Source of the DNA: Gammaproteobacteria bacterium
GTDB lineage: Bacteria; Pseudomonadota; Gammaproteobacteria; Pseudomonadales; Balneatricaceae
Direction of reading: 5' to 3'
Length of the DNA stretch: 64,000 bases
Assembly (NCBI GenBank): GCA_030748435.1
Contig: JASMLZ010000015.1
Location: 1-64,000, forward strand
Shown piece by piece: positions 33,780-44,510 of this stretch. Positions within the stretch are counted from its first letter, which is position 1. The number at the start of each line of letters is the position of its first letter. The position numbers and the translations under genes are program-made. Below the pieces are notes generated by a model. It saw only the letters and a program-made list of their open reading frames with translations. It had not been told where the DNA came from and searched no databases.

Positions 33780-34343
33780 TTAGAATTTAAACCGCATACC
33801 TAAAGAAATACTCTCAACAAGGTCTTCATTTGAGGCCTTAATAGCAATCATCATATTGTCAGCCACCTCAAAGTCTGCACCAAGCTGAGTGACCATGCTT
33901 GCACCAGCACCTGTGGAGTTAAGCAAAGCAAAATTCAGATTCACTTTATCGTTAACCTCTGCCTGCATACCAACACCATAAATAGTTGAGGTGCTGTCAA
34001 GTGATGCTGAATAACCAGCCCAGATGGCTGTCAGACCTTGATTGCGACTGCCAAGGGTAAACTTTGCGTCAACTGTCTCACTGATATTGGTAGTGTAGCC
34101 TAGGCTTACGGATGTTTCTTCATACGAGACATCCACACTGCTAATGATATTACTGACTGATCGACTCTCAACTTCTAAAGAAATATTATCGTGAAGTGCA
34201 AGGGAGCCACTTAGATCAACACCTGTGAAGGACACGCCGTTTACATTCATACTGGCATAGCTAACAGTGGCTGAATTGGCCGCAGCTAAAGGTGACATGG
34301 ACAAGGCGGCTGCGCTAATAACTACAGGTAAGAACTTCTTCAT
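33780..34343 (-). CDS. Small outer-membrane beta-barrel-like protein
   Basis: Signal peptide MKKFLPVVISAAALSMSPLAAA, alternating hydrophobic strands, terminal F (SLGMRFKF). Confidence 0.6.
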   Translation of the reverse strand: MKKFLPVVISAAALSMSPLAAANSATVSYASMNVNGVSFTGVDLSGSLALHDNISLEVESRSVSNIISSVDVSYEETSVSLGYTTNISETVDAKFTLGSRNQGLTAIWAGYSASLDSTSTIYGVGMQAEVNDKVNLNFALLNSTGAGASMVTQLGADFEVADNMMIAIKASNEDLVESISLGMRFKF

Positions 34344-34527
34344 ATTTGCTCCTAAATTTATAAAAGGTGGCAAGGCACATCTTGGGCGCCACCGTGGCTA
34401 TAAATTTAGTACAGGTTTTGCAGTTTGCAGGTAAATTTTTTCTATGGGTGACTGCGTGGTTTAGCAGTTTTTAACTGCCGCCAGCAGTGGCTGGTTAGCA
34501 GATGGTTTTTTGACATTATCTGATGCA

Positions 34528-35397
34528 CTAGTTTTGGCTATGCCAGAATTGATATAAATCTGCTAATGCCGATGCGTTGGCTTCCAGCAGGCTTAATAAC
34601 TGCGGGTCAAATTGTCCCGGCCATAGATAGCCGTCCCCCTGCATCAGTTTTTGTATACTTATTTCGTGACTTTGGGCTTTGGCATAAGTTTTATGGCGAC
34701 GTAGCCCCAGGTAGCTATCATAAAGTTTTGCCAGTCGGGCAAAAGGATGAATCTGGCTAGCGCGCAACTGTGACGGGTAACCACTGCCATCAAAATGTTC
34801 ATGGTGTTGTTGAATTATCTGGCTTGTGAAAGTGTCATTGGGTGCTAACAATTGTGCCCCGGTTATTGTATGGCAGGCTAATTGGGCCTGTTGCAGGGGG
34901 TTGAGTTTGTGCCCTTCTTGTAGTTGCTTGAACTGCGGCAATTGCAAGGCAATATCACGCCAGATAATCACCCGCTTGGCCTGGTCGCGCTTGTCCTGAT
35001 CCCAAATAGCCGTAGTCAGAAGATCGACAAAGGGGCCGATAAATGGGTCTGCCTCCGGGGTGAGCTGGTGGTGCCGGTTGATGCTAAACATATCCTCCAA
35101 AGGGTGTGTGCCGGCCAACCAGTTGTCCAGAGTCGAGCGTTGCAGGGGTGCTGTGGTTATATACCCACACCGTCGTTGCAGGGCTTGAATAGTTTGTGCG
35201 GTATTGAGTTGGCTGTCCAATAACAGCCAGTAGCGGGGTTCTAGATCGGTCTTGTGGGCAGCTTGTGTTAAATGTCGGTAGTCAAGAACCAGTCGCTCAG
35301 CACCGGTCGGGTCAGTGCTGACTTTATGCCCAATAGCGCTTAGCCAGACTTCCAGTGCGCTGGTCAGTTCCGTGCTTAACAGGCTGGCTATATGCAT
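34528..35397 (-). CDS. HD-GYP-related protein with degenerate HD motif
   Basis: IIQQHHEHFDGSGYPSQLRASQIHPFARLAKLYDSYLGLR retains the GYP segment; the usual upstream HDIGK-type motif is not seen. Confidence 0.65.
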   Translation of the reverse strand: MHIASLLSTELTSALEVWLSAIGHKVSTDPTGAERLVLDYRHLTQAAHKTDLEPRYWLLLDSQLNTAQTIQALQRRCGYITTAPLQRSTLDNWLAGTHPLEDMFSINRHHQLTPEADPFIGPFVDLLTTAIWDQDKRDQAKRVIIWRDIALQLPQFKQLQEGHKLNPLQQAQLACHTITGAQLLAPNDTFTSQIIQQHHEHFDGSGYPSQLRASQIHPFARLAKLYDSYLGLRRHKTYAKAQSHEISIQKLMQGDGYLWPGQFDPQLLSLLEANASALADLYQFWHSQN

Positions 35398-35410
35398 GGT
35401 GATATGGGTC

Positions 35411-36400
35411 TTAAGTGGTGCCGTTATTTTGGGGCAAAGCAATGGTGAAGCAGGTTTGCTCTGGGTTTGATGTCAGGGTTAATTTGCCTCCCAGTTCCTC
35501 GACGAAGTCGCGGCATAAGGCCAGGCCGAGCCCCGTGCCTTGATGTTGTTTGTTGGTGAAATAGGGAGAAAAAATCTTTTCTTGCAAGGCGTCGGGAATG
35601 CCAGGCCCATTATCGATAACCTGTAGTTGGTAAGTGTTATCTGTATGAGTCAGGGTAAGGCTGATTTGGCCTTGGTCAGCCTGCTCCAGGATAGCATCCC
35701 GGGCATTATTAATAAGATTGATAAGCACCTGTTCAAAGCGTTGCGCCTGACCGAATAGCAGGCTTTTTGGCAAGGGTGCTCGCAGGACAAGTTCAATGCC
35801 TTGCTGGTGTAGTTGGCTAGCGAGCAGCTTATAAATCTGTTGTATACTGTCTGCCAGGTCGAATTGATGGTGGCTGATAGGTTGATGGCCCACCAACTGG
35901 CGCATATTGACCAGTGTGCTGGCACAGCGCTCTATTTGATTATCCAGCTCTTGTAGGTGGTTATGCAGATCACTTACAGGACCTAAGGTAGCCAGTTGTT
36001 GTAGCCCGTACAAGCGCAGGCGCATGGCGTTTAATGGCTGGTTTATTTCGTGGCAAATACCAGCCATTACTTGTCCGACCGAAGCAAGACGGGCCTCATG
36101 TTGCCATTGTTCAATTTGTCGCTGCAGATTTGGTTGTGGGGAGATAATCCAGACTATGGTGTCATTGTCCCGCTGCCCAAGCCAAATACAGTTTGGTTGC
36201 TTGTCCAGTGCCACAAACACAGCCTGACCAGATGTAGCAGCATATTTTAGGTGTTGCCATTGCTCCTGGCCGAGTAGTTCTATTAGTTCACCTTCTTTGC
36301 CTTGCGCTGCCAGACCCAGCAAACACTGGGCCTGGGAATTGGCAGAAAATGTTTGGCTGTGCGTCTGGTAATGTAGCTGATTAAAGGGTAGTGAAGTCAT
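35411..36400 (-). CDS. Soluble sensor histidine kinase
   Basis: H-box ASVGQVMAGICHEINQPLNAMRLRL, N-box LINLINNARDAI, VIDNGPGIPD, GTGLGLALCRDFVEELGG; no TM segment seen. Confidence 0.9.
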   Translation of the reverse strand: MTSLPFNQLHYQTHSQTFSANSQAQCLLGLAAQGKEGELIELLGQEQWQHLKYAATSGQAVFVALDKQPNCIWLGQRDNDTIVWIISPQPNLQRQIEQWQHEARLASVGQVMAGICHEINQPLNAMRLRLYGLQQLATLGPVSDLHNHLQELDNQIERCASTLVNMRQLVGHQPISHHQFDLADSIQQIYKLLASQLHQQGIELVLRAPLPKSLLFGQAQRFEQVLINLINNARDAILEQADQGQISLTLTHTDNTYQLQVIDNGPGIPDALQEKIFSPYFTNKQHQGTGLGLALCRDFVEELGGKLTLTSNPEQTCFTIALPQNNGTT

Positions 36401-36422
36401 TAAATCGGCTAGTCGCTAATGG

Positions 36423-37067
36423 TCAGTGTATGGCTTGAGCAATCAGGCTCTTTAATTCTTCCACGGGTATGGGCTTGTGTAATAGTGGAATACCTTGAGG
36501 CAAACCCCGAGCGTTGATTTCATCATCGCTCATACCGGTAATAACAATAGGTTTGATAAAGTCATATTGTTCATTATTTTGTAATCTATCCAGTATAGCA
36601 AAGCCATCCAGTTGTGGCATTTGCAGATCGGTAATAAGCACACAAGGGCGCATGGAACCAATTTTTACCAGAGCATCCACGCCATTGACTGCAGTTTCAA
36701 TATGCAGGCTGGGGTACCAACTGCTTACCAGCATTTTGTATAGCAGCAGGGTGTCCTGATCATCGTCGACAATAAGCACAGCGCTTTTTTGACTGGCGCC
36801 AAAGGGACGAGGAATGGGGGTTTGCCTGTCTTGTTTTTCTTCCAGTAGCTGTTGCACTGAGCCGACACTGATACGGCGGTGCCCGCCAATGGTCTTCCAA
36901 GCTTGTAACGTACCGTTTTCCACCCATAACTGCACTGTGCGCACAGATACATTTAGCAGTTTTGCCGTTTGTCGAGTAGTAAGCTCTGACATTTTGTTTA
37001 ATTCAGCAGCATCCATTGTATAACCTTTTTGCCAAGAGTCTGTTATTAACAGTGTCAATATTATCAA
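36423..37067 (-). CDS. Response regulator with N-terminal MerR/excisionase-like HTH and C-terminal REC domain
   Basis: LTTRQTAKLLNVSVRTVQLWVENGTLQAWKTIGGHRRIS then VLIVDDDQDTLLLYK...VLITDLQMPQLDGFAIL. Confidence 0.88.
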   Translation of the reverse strand: MIILTLLITDSWQKGYTMDAAELNKMSELTTRQTAKLLNVSVRTVQLWVENGTLQAWKTIGGHRRISVGSVQQLLEEKQDRQTPIPRPFGASQKSAVLIVDDDQDTLLLYKMLVSSWYPSLHIETAVNGVDALVKIGSMRPCVLITDLQMPQLDGFAILDRLQNNEQYDFIKPIVITGMSDDEINARGLPQGIPLLHKPIPVEELKSLIAQAIH

Positions 37068-37216
37068 AATTGCTAATTTTTGATAGTGTTATTTTGAAAT
37101 AACTATTTGAACCAGTGTTTTTTTTGCATTTTCAATGAGCAGTATAAGCATTTCTGCTGCAATACAGAGGGATAGCGGCAATGATGTGCTGGTTGTTTGG
37201 TGATTACACCCAAAAT

Positions 37217-37256
37217 CTTCAACCGATCGCTTATACCTTGCGTAACCGGTTGAAAT
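37217..37256. repeat. Diverged MITE-end-like sequence, itself with short inverted repeat
   Basis: CTTCAACCGATCGCTTATACCTTGCGTAACCGGTTGAAAT versus element end CCTCAGTTGATCGCTTATATCTTGCGTAAGACATTGAAAT (about 30 of 40 positions). Confidence 0.6.
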
Positions 37257-37297
37257 TAAATTAGATCTAAGCTCGTCAATATAGCCTAGTTGGATAA

Positions 37298-38566
37298 CTA
37301 GGCTTGCCAGGTGATGTGGCCATCACGCAGAGTAAGCACCACGCGACCTTTAAGCTCGCTATTATTGCGGCATTGGTTGGCACCATGACTTTGCTGGCTA
37401 TGTGCTGTTAGTTGCCAACACTTATGTGGGTCAATAAGGCACAGATTGGCCTTGGCTCCTATGGTCAGACCCATATGCTCAAGCCCGGCGATGGCAGCAG
37501 ATTGTTTGCCAAGGGCGGCAATTAACTGCATCAGGCTTAAGTCAGCTTGGTCCTGTAGGCTGAGCAGCAAGGGTATAAAGATATCATACATGGCCATCCC
37601 CGTTGCTGTGTCGGCAAAGGGCGCCTGTTTGGCGGCCGCTTCATGTGGTTGGTGGGCTGAAACAATGGCGTCAATTGTGCCATCGGCCAAACCTGCCAAC
37701 AATGCCTGACGATCCCGCTCATGCCGCAAAGGTGGTTGCACGTGATATTGGCTGGCATAACCTTGTATTTGTTGTTCGGTAAAGCATAAGTGGGCCAGAT
37801 CAACGTCAGCACTAATGGCAAGGCCCTGGGCCTTGGCTTGACGCACCATTGCTACGCCGGCAGCACTACTAAGTTGCTGAAAATGGCAGCTTACACCCGT
37901 ATGTTGCATAATTTGCAAATGGCGCCCAATAGCCAGTGTTTCGGCAATCACAGGGATGCCATTAAGACCTAACTGAGTGGCCAGAATGCCGTCATGCATA
38001 TGGCCATTTGATAGTGCTGCATCACGCGCTTGCACAAAAATCTTCAGGTTATAGGTGGCGGCATATTCGTAGCAGCGTACTAGTACGGTGTTGTCGGCAA
38101 AGTCATAACCGGCATTACTAAAGGCGATGGCACCGGCTTTGTTCAGCCCCAACATATTGCTTAAGTGAGTGCTCTGCAGACCTTGGGTCAGGGCCGCTAC
38201 TGGCAATATTTGGCAGTAGCCTGCTTGCTCCGCACGGTCCTGTACCAATTCCAGTACCGCTGTGCTATCGCTGGCTGGCTGCGTGTCTGGGCTGGCTAGC
38301 AAAGTGCTAAAGCCGGCACTGGCTGCTGCCCGGGTTTCTGAAGCAATAGTGCCTTTTTGCGCATTGCCCGGTTGGCGCAAGTAGGTCAACAGGTCAGTAA
38401 AGCTGGGACAAAGAATATGTCCCTTGGCATCTATTATCTGAGCATCCGCTATATGCAGGTCAGCTGCCATGGCCTGAATCTTGCCATCGGCAATATGCAC
38501 ATCCATGATGGTGTCCAACTGCTGCTGTGGATCCAGCACACGGGCCTGACGCATAATCATACTCAT
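37298..38566 (-). CDS. pyrC': Dihydroorotase-like protein PyrC' (PyrX), probably non-catalytic
   Basis: Amidohydrolase fold; canonical DxHVHLREPG is [10 protein letters not shown]; directly downstream of pyrB. Confidence 0.88.
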   Translation of the reverse strand: MSMIMRQARVLDPQQQLDTIMDVHIADGKIQAMAADLHIADAQIIDAKGHILCPSFTDLLTYLRQPGNAQKGTIASETRAAASAGFSTLLASPDTQPASDSTAVLELVQDRAEQAGYCQILPVAALTQGLQSTHLSNMLGLNKAGAIAFSNAGYDFADNTVLVRCYEYAATYNLKIFVQARDAALSNGHMHDGILATQLGLNGIPVIAETLAIGRHLQIMQHTGVSCHFQQLSSAAGVAMVRQAKAQGLAISADVDLAHLCFTEQQIQGYASQYHVQPPLRHERDRQALLAGLADGTIDAIVSAHQPHEAAAKQAPFADTATGMAMYDIFIPLLLSLQDQADLSLMQLIAALGKQSAAIAGLEHMGLTIGAKANLCLIDPHKCWQLTAHSQQSHGANQCRNNSELKGRVVLTLRDGHITWQA

Positions 38567-39561
38567 TGGCCGGCCTCCATCACCTGACGCTGTTGCATTT
38601 GACCACTCATGGCCATGGACATGACTGCCATGCGAATAGCAATGCCATAGCCCACCTGATTGAGGATTAGGGAGTGTGCACCATCAGCAACCTCGGATTC
38701 AATTTCTATGCCACGGTTAATCGGCCCCGGATGCATAACAATAGCATCCGGTTTGGCTTTGCTTAAGCGCTCGCGTGTTAGCCCGTAGGCTTGATAATAC
38801 TCGCTTGCAGAAGGCAGAAAAGCAGAGTCCATGCGCTCTGTTTGCAAGCGCAACATGATGATTACATCAACATCTTCGAGGCCGGTATCAAGATCACAAT
38901 GAATGCTGACACCCATGTTGCTTATGGCTGTTGGTAGCAGGGTATTGGGGCCAATCAGGCGCACGTCCTGACAACCCAGGGTGGTTAATGCATGTACCTG
39001 ATCCCGGGCCACCCGGGAATGTAAGATATCGCCAACGATAGCAACCTTAAGTTGGTCAAAGGATGCTTTGTGACGATGGATGGTGAGCATATCCAACATG
39101 GCCTGAGTTGGGTGCGCATGACGGCCGTCGCCAGCGTTAATAATGGCAACATTGGGGGTCACCTGCTCGGCAATAAAATGGGGCGCTCCGGATTGATTGT
39201 GGCGTACCACAAACATGTCACTATGCATGGCGCGCAGGTTCCGCAAGGTATCCAGCAGTGATTCTCCCTTACTGGTGGCAGAGGTATTTATGTCGAGGTT
39301 TAGTACATCGGCCGACAGGCGCTTGGCAGCTAATTCAAAGGTGCTGCGAGTACGAGTGGAGTTTTCAAAGAATAGATTTACCACTGTTTTGCCGCGTAAC
39401 AGGGGCACTTTTTTCACTTCTTGATTGCCAACTACAACAAATGAATTGGCGGTGTCGATGATCCGTTCCAGCAGTGCCTTGGGAAGCCCGTCAATGCTTA
39501 GAAAGTGGCGTAATTCGCCAGTTTCGGTAAGTTGCAATTGGGCGCTAGGAGACAGATTCAT
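38563..39561 (-). CDS. pyrB: Aspartate carbamoyltransferase catalytic subunit
   Basis: [59 protein letters not shown]. Confidence 0.97.
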   Translation of the reverse strand: MNLSPSAQLQLTETGELRHFLSIDGLPKALLERIIDTANSFVVVGNQEVKKVPLLRGKTVVNLFFENSTRTRSTFELAAKRLSADVLNLDINTSATSKGESLLDTLRNLRAMHSDMFVVRHNQSGAPHFIAEQVTPNVAIINAGDGRHAHPTQAMLDMLTIHRHKASFDQLKVAIVGDILHSRVARDQVHALTTLGCQDVRLIGPNTLLPTAISNMGVSIHCDLDTGLEDVDVIIMLRLQTERMDSAFLPSASEYYQAYGLTRERLSKAKPDAIVMHPGPINRGIEIESEVADGAHSLILNQVGYGIAIRMAVMSMAMSGQMQQRQVMEAGQ

Positions 39562-40072
39562 CGGTAGCTCGCTCAATAAGGGTTAGCAGCAAAGGCTCTG
39601 GGCCTTGCAGTTGCAGATATTGGTTGGCTGTCAGTTGTAACTGCAGAGCACAGGCGTCTGCCTGAATCGGGAGTTGGCGGCCATTGATAGTACACAGGGT
39701 GGCAAGCTTGATGCTTGCCGGGCGACCATAGTCAAAGATTTCATTGAGGGCGGCACGCACTGTGCGGCCACTCATCAGCACGTCATCTACTAGTATAATG
39801 TGACGATTGTTAATATCAAAAGGCAGGTTTGATGGATTAACCTTGGGGTTTAACCCCTGTTGGGTAAAGTCGTCGCGATAAAAGGAAATATCAAGCTTGC
39901 CCAGAGGGGCGTCAAGCGTGCGAGCCAAAGTTGCTGCCAACCAGGCGCCGCCTGTATGAATACCTATGACCAGAGGGTCTTTAATCTGTTGGCTGGAAAT
40001 TAATTGGCTGACTTGCTGCACCAGATCAGCGACGAGGGAGGGTGTGTCGGGTAGCTGAGGCGACTTTGCCAT
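39545..40072 (-). CDS. pyrR: Bifunctional pyrimidine regulatory protein / uracil phosphoribosyltransferase
   Basis: [36 protein letters not shown] motif; overlaps pyrB start. Confidence 0.93.
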   Translation of the reverse strand: MAKSPQLPDTPSLVADLVQQVSQLISSQQIKDPLVIGIHTGGAWLAATLARTLDAPLGKLDISFYRDDFTQQGLNPKVNPSNLPFDINNRHIILVDDVLMSGRTVRAALNEIFDYGRPASIKLATLCTINGRQLPIQADACALQLQLTANQYLQLQGPEPLLLTLIERATDESVS

Positions 40073-40075
40073 TGC

Positions 40076-40534
40076 TTATCCTTGCTCCTTAAAAGGTTGT
40101 GATGCCAGTCGATGTTCGGGTTCAACGAACCAGGACTGCAAAATCAGTTGCGCTGCGATGCCGTCAACGCCATGTTTTTTCCAGTTGCTGCTACCACCTT
40201 GGGATAAGTGCACCTGTTTGGCTGCGTAGGTCGAGAGCCTTTCGTCCACCACGTAGCTGGGCAAAGCAAAGCGGTTGCTCAGGCGGTTGGCAAATTTTCG
40301 CGCCCGGTGAGCCATCTCTCCCACAGAACCGTCCATATTATAAGGAATTCCGACAACAAATGCTTGTGTTTGCCACTCTTTTACCAGTTTATTTATTTGT
40401 TCCCAGTCCGGAATGCCGTCGCGCGCGCTGATTGCCTGCAGAATAACTGGTTCGGTACTGGCCTGACTGGCAAAAGCGATACCAATACGTTTACTGCCAA
40501 AATCAAAGCCGAGCAGGTTTATAGGTTCAGCCAT
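40076..40534 (-). CDS. ruvX: Holliday junction resolvase-like RuvX/YqgF
   Basis: LLGFDFGSKRIGIAFASQ, VVGIPYNMDGSVGEMAHRARKFANRL, YVVDERLST. Confidence 0.95.
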   Translation of the reverse strand: MAEPINLLGFDFGSKRIGIAFASQASTEPVILQAISARDGIPDWEQINKLVKEWQTQAFVVGIPYNMDGSVGEMAHRARKFANRLSNRFALPSYVVDERLSTYAAKQVHLSQGGSSNWKKHGVDGIAAQLILQSWFVEPEHRLASQPFKEQG

Positions 40535-41102
40535 GACCAACCTGGGTGGAAATAAGATTGATATCGATGCCCAATAATTGGGCCGCTGCAGTAAAACGTT
40601 TACTGGCTGGCATGGTAAACATAATATCGGCATCAAATGGGCAGCATAGCCAGGCGTTGTTGGCTATTTCATGTTCCAATTGACCTGGCCCCCAGCCCGC
40701 ATAACCCAGAGCAATCAGACTATGTTCGGGGCCGGCATCATGGGCAATGTCATCAATCACATCCACTGAGGTAGTGAGGCACAGGTTACTGGCCACCTGA
40801 ATACTTGATTGCCACTTTTTATTGGGTAGTGGAGTATGCAGTACAAAACCATGCTCTGGCTTGACTGGACCACCGGTGAAAATAGGTTGCTCAAGGTTGG
40901 TAGCCAAGTTCTCGGCAATATTGAGTTGTGGCAAAATATCGGTAAAGGCAACTTCGGTCTCATGGTTGATAATCAAACCCATGGCACCTTGCTCATTGTG
41001 TTCGCAGATATAAATCAGGCTACGGTGGAATGGTCCATCATCCAGTTGTGGCATGGATATAAGCATAGAGTTATGCAAACTGCCTTGATTCTGCTCGTTC
41101 AT
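40527..41102 (-). CDS. algH: YqgE/AlgH family protein
   Basis: NSMLISMPQLDDGPFHRSLIYICEHNEQGAMGLIINHE, FTGGPVKPEHGFVLH, GYAGWGPGQLEHEIANNAW. Confidence 0.95.
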   Translation of the reverse strand: MNEQNQGSLHNSMLISMPQLDDGPFHRSLIYICEHNEQGAMGLIINHETEVAFTDILPQLNIAENLATNLEQPIFTGGPVKPEHGFVLHTPLPNKKWQSSIQVASNLCLTTSVDVIDDIAHDAGPEHSLIALGYAGWGPGQLEHEIANNAWLCCPFDADIMFTMPASKRFTAAAQLLGIDINLISTQVGHG

Positions 41103-41163
41103 AATATTCCCTTTAACAAGGTTTCAATAGGCTCTATACCGTAAGTTTAGCACATACTGGCAC

Positions 41164-42129
41164 TTAGTCTCTTGTGTTAGATTTAGCTAACAATGCCTGT
41201 ATATATGACATCAGTTGGCCGGCAATATCGGAGCCTGTTTGCGCGTCCAGCTCACGCATACAGGTTGGGCTGGTGACATTGATTTCTGTAAGGTAATCAC
41301 CGATTACATCGAGACCAACAAAATGCAGGCTTTTGGCGCGCAGGGTGGGGCCTACCTGGGCGCATATCCAGCGGTCGCGGTCGCTCAAGGGGCGCGCTAT
41401 GCCTGAGCCGCCAGCAGCCAGATTGCCCCGGGTTTCTCCAGCAGAGGGTATGCGGGCCAAGGCGTGATCAACGGGTTCGCCATTAATCATTAAAATACGT
41501 TTGTCACCGTGTTTGATATCAGGCAAAAAGCGTTGTGCCATAATTTGCTGTTGACCAAACTGGGTTAGGGTTTCCAGAATCACGTTAACATTGGCATCGT
41601 CTGGTTTGACACGAAAAATGGATGCGCCACCCATGCCATCCAGAGGTTTATAAATAACATCTCCGTGGTGTTTATGAAAATCTTTCAAGATAGTGGGGTC
41701 GCGGGCTACCAAGACTTCTGGGCAGCATTGAGGAAAATGAGTGGCAAAGAATTTTTCGTTACAATCGCGCAGGCTTTGAGGCTTATTTATAATCAGGGTT
41801 CCAGTCTGTTCGGCCAGCTCCAGCATATAAGTGGCATAGAGAAACTCATTATCAAAGGGCGGATCCTTGCGCATCAAAATGACATCAAGGTTAGCCAGAG
41901 GTTGAGCGCTAGCTGCGCCCAGAGTATAAAAGTTTTCTGGTTCGCGGCGCACTTGTAAGGGGGCCATATTACCCATACCAATACCTTGGCGTGCAAATAG
42001 GTCCTGCGGTTCCATATAAAACAATTGCCAGCCAAGATCCTGAGCTGCCCAAAGCATGGCCAAAGAGGTGTCTTTTTGGTAATTAATGTTGGCGATGGGG
42101 TCCATAACGATGCCAAGGCGAATAGACAT
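41164..42129 (-). CDS. gshB: Glutathione synthetase
   Basis: LGIVMDPIANINYQKDTSLAMLWAAQ, KPLDGMGGASIFRV, AAGGSGIARPLSDRD. Confidence 0.97.
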   Translation of the reverse strand: MSIRLGIVMDPIANINYQKDTSLAMLWAAQDLGWQLFYMEPQDLFARQGIGMGNMAPLQVRREPENFYTLGAASAQPLANLDVILMRKDPPFDNEFLYATYMLELAEQTGTLIINKPQSLRDCNEKFFATHFPQCCPEVLVARDPTILKDFHKHHGDVIYKPLDGMGGASIFRVKPDDANVNVILETLTQFGQQQIMAQRFLPDIKHGDKRILMINGEPVDHALARIPSAGETRGNLAAGGSGIARPLSDRDRWICAQVGPTLRAKSLHFVGLDVIGDYLTEINVTSPTCMRELDAQTGSDIAGQLMSYIQALLAKSNTRD

Positions 42130-42317
42130 ATTTTTATCCTGTAAGATAGGGGCGACTCGGTAAGTGAGTACCTAAGCTTCTAATATAGAGTTTTTGGCCC
42201 CAAATTCAATGGCAGTCCGGGTTATTCATGCAATAACCAGCCCTTGTCTCAATCATATGATATTGATCGTTGCACTAGTCGCGCCGAGATACATAGACAG
42301 ATGTGATGCCAGATGCC

Positions 42318-43043
42318 TTAATAATCGCCCCATAAGTGCTGCAGTATACCAAGCGCTGTTACAGGTGCCGTTTCGGTGCGCAGAATTCTGGGGCCAAGGC
42401 AGATGGGCTGAAAATCCTGCTGCTCCGCCGTTAAGACTTCGGTGTTTGTCAAACCGCCTTCCGGGCCAATTAATAAGGCACAGGAGGCAGGTGTTACCAT
42501 CGCCTTTAGTGGCACCGTGTTATGGGGGTGTAGGACCAGCTTTCGCTCAGCCTTAACCTCATGTAGCCAGTCATTGAGGGTCGAGGGAGGGTTGATTACC
42601 GGTATTTCACTACGGCCACTTTGTTCACTGGCACTAATCGCTATTTGGCGCCAATGCAGCAGGCGCTTTGACAGGCGCTTGGGGTCCAGCTTTACCTCGC
42701 AGCGCTCGCTGTATAGGGGGCTAATCAGGTTAACGCCCATTTCCGTTGCCTTTTGTATGGCGTAGTCCATACGGTCACCACGAGACATAACTTGACCCAG
42801 ATGGGTATGCAGTGGCGAAGCTGGCAAGCCGGCTTGGCTGGATACTATGGTGACAGATACACTTCTTTTGCCCACCTGATTAATCAGACCAGTGTATTCC
42901 TGACCATCGTCATTAAACAGATTAACGCTCTGACCCGGTTTAGCACGTAATACTTTACCCAAATAATGGCTGGCTTCCGGCGGCAGGTCCATAGTCGTCC
43001 CTGTCGCCAGAGCAGAGGGTATATAAAGGCGCGCAGTACGCAA
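42318..43043 (-). CDS. rsmE: 16S rRNA (uracil1498-N3)-methyltransferase
   Basis: RLYIPSALATGTTMDLPPEASHYLGKVLRAKPGQSVNLFNDDG, LLIGPEGGLTNTEV, LGPRILRTETAPVTAL. Confidence 0.96.
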   Translation of the reverse strand: MRTARLYIPSALATGTTMDLPPEASHYLGKVLRAKPGQSVNLFNDDGQEYTGLINQVGKRSVSVTIVSSQAGLPASPLHTHLGQVMSRGDRMDYAIQKATEMGVNLISPLYSERCEVKLDPKRLSKRLLHWRQIAISASEQSGRSEIPVINPPSTLNDWLHEVKAERKLVLHPHNTVPLKAMVTPASCALLIGPEGGLTNTEVLTAEQQDFQPICLGPRILRTETAPVTALGILQHLWGDY

Positions 43044-43045
43044 GT

Positions 43046-44209
43046 TTAGATGCCTGCAGCAGCGCGCAGTGCACTGGCCTTATCGGTTTTTTCCCAAGTA
43101 AAGTCCGGGTTGTCGCGGCCAAAGTGGCCGTAGGCCGCGGTGGCACGGTAGATCGGGCGTTTCAAGTCCAGCATGGCGACCAGACCGCCAGCTTTAAGGT
43201 CAAAGTGCTCGCGTACCAGTTGTTCTATCACTGCGTCGCTTACCTTGCCGGTACCAAAAGTATTGATACTGATAGAAGTAGGCTCGGACACACCAATGGC
43301 ATAGGAAACCTGAATTTCGCAGCGTTCGGCCAGGCCTGCAGCAACAATGTTTTTGGCTACATAGCGACCGGCATAGGCGGCGCTACGATCCACCTTGGAA
43401 GGATCCTTGCCAGAGAAAGCGCCTCCGCCATGGCGGGCCATGCCGCCATAGGTGTCAACAATGATCTTGCGTCCGGTAAGGCCGCAGTCACCCACTGGTC
43501 CGCCAATAACAAAGTTGCCGGTGGGATTGATATGGTATTGGGTATCATCACTCAGCCAGGCCTTGGGTAGCACGGGCTCAATAATATGCTGCATAACAGC
43601 TTCACGCAGAGCATCCAGCTTAATGTCAGGGCTGTGCTGGGTGGACAAGACCACAGCATCTATACCTGCAGGGCGACCGTCAGGACCATAACGGAAGGTA
43701 AGCTGGCTTTTGGCATCTGGACGCAACCATGGCAAAACGCCGTTTTTACGCACTTTGGCTTGTTGTGCGACTAGCTGGTGAGCATAATGAATAGGGGCTG
43801 GCATAAGTGATTCGGTTTCGTTGCTGGCATAGCCAAACATCAAGCCCTGATCGCCGGCACCCTGCTCTTTGGCAGCGCTTTCGTCAACGCCCATGGCGAT
43901 ATCAGATGACTGTTTGCCAATGGCGTTGAGGATGGCGCACGAATCGCCATCAAAACCCATATCAGATGAGGTATAACCAATGTCCTTGACAACTTCGCGC
44001 ACCAGTTCTTCTATGTCGACCCAGGAGTTGGTGCGAACTTCGCCGGCAACCAGCACGATACCGGTTTTGATTAGTGTTTCTACTGCTACCCGGGAGTTGG
44101 GATCTTTGGCCAACATGGCATCCAGAATGGCATCGGAAATTTGATCCGCGATCTTGTCCGGGTGACCTTCGGAAACGGATTCAGAAGTAAAGAGAGTATA
44201 TTCGTTCAT
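43046..44209 (-). CDS. metK: S-adenosylmethionine synthase
   Basis: [56 protein letters not shown]. Confidence 0.98.
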   Translation of the reverse strand: MNEYTLFTSESVSEGHPDKIADQISDAILDAMLAKDPNSRVAVETLIKTGIVLVAGEVRTNSWVDIEELVREVVKDIGYTSSDMGFDGDSCAILNAIGKQSSDIAMGVDESAAKEQGAGDQGLMFGYASNETESLMPAPIHYAHQLVAQQAKVRKNGVLPWLRPDAKSQLTFRYGPDGRPAGIDAVVLSTQHSPDIKLDALREAVMQHIIEPVLPKAWLSDDTQYHINPTGNFVIGGPVGDCGLTGRKIIVDTYGGMARHGGGAFSGKDPSKVDRSAAYAGRYVAKNIVAAGLAERCEIQVSYAIGVSEPTSISINTFGTGKVSDAVIEQLVREHFDLKAGGLVAMLDLKRPIYRATAAYGHFGRDNPDFTWEKTDKASALRAAAGI

Positions 44210-44474
44210 GAATGTGCCTCGTAATTGAATACTGTGTTTGGCGTTGTTGCCTTAATACAGCAGTGACTTAATTACCAGCCTAGGGGTGAACCTTGGCGAG
44301 TGCCGTATGGCTAGTTGACTAATCGGATACAAGCGCAATTGCTGATTGGTAGCAACTAAAACCAGGCGAGCATTATACCCATGACTGGTGCTCTGTGACC
44401 ATGCTTTTTGTAGCAAATAGATGCACAATATCAAGTATTGTAGTAGTGCTTAAGCACAGGTGTCTAAGGCAGGC

Positions 44475-44510
44475 TCTTACGGCATAACCATATTGACAAC
44501 TGAGGTTGGT
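44475..44510. repeat. Diverged end related to the 242-bp MITE family (right-end orientation)
   Basis: TCTTACG-N15-CAACTGAGGTTGG versus element end TCTTACG-N15-CAACTGAGGTTTTT; spacing matches. Confidence 0.45.
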
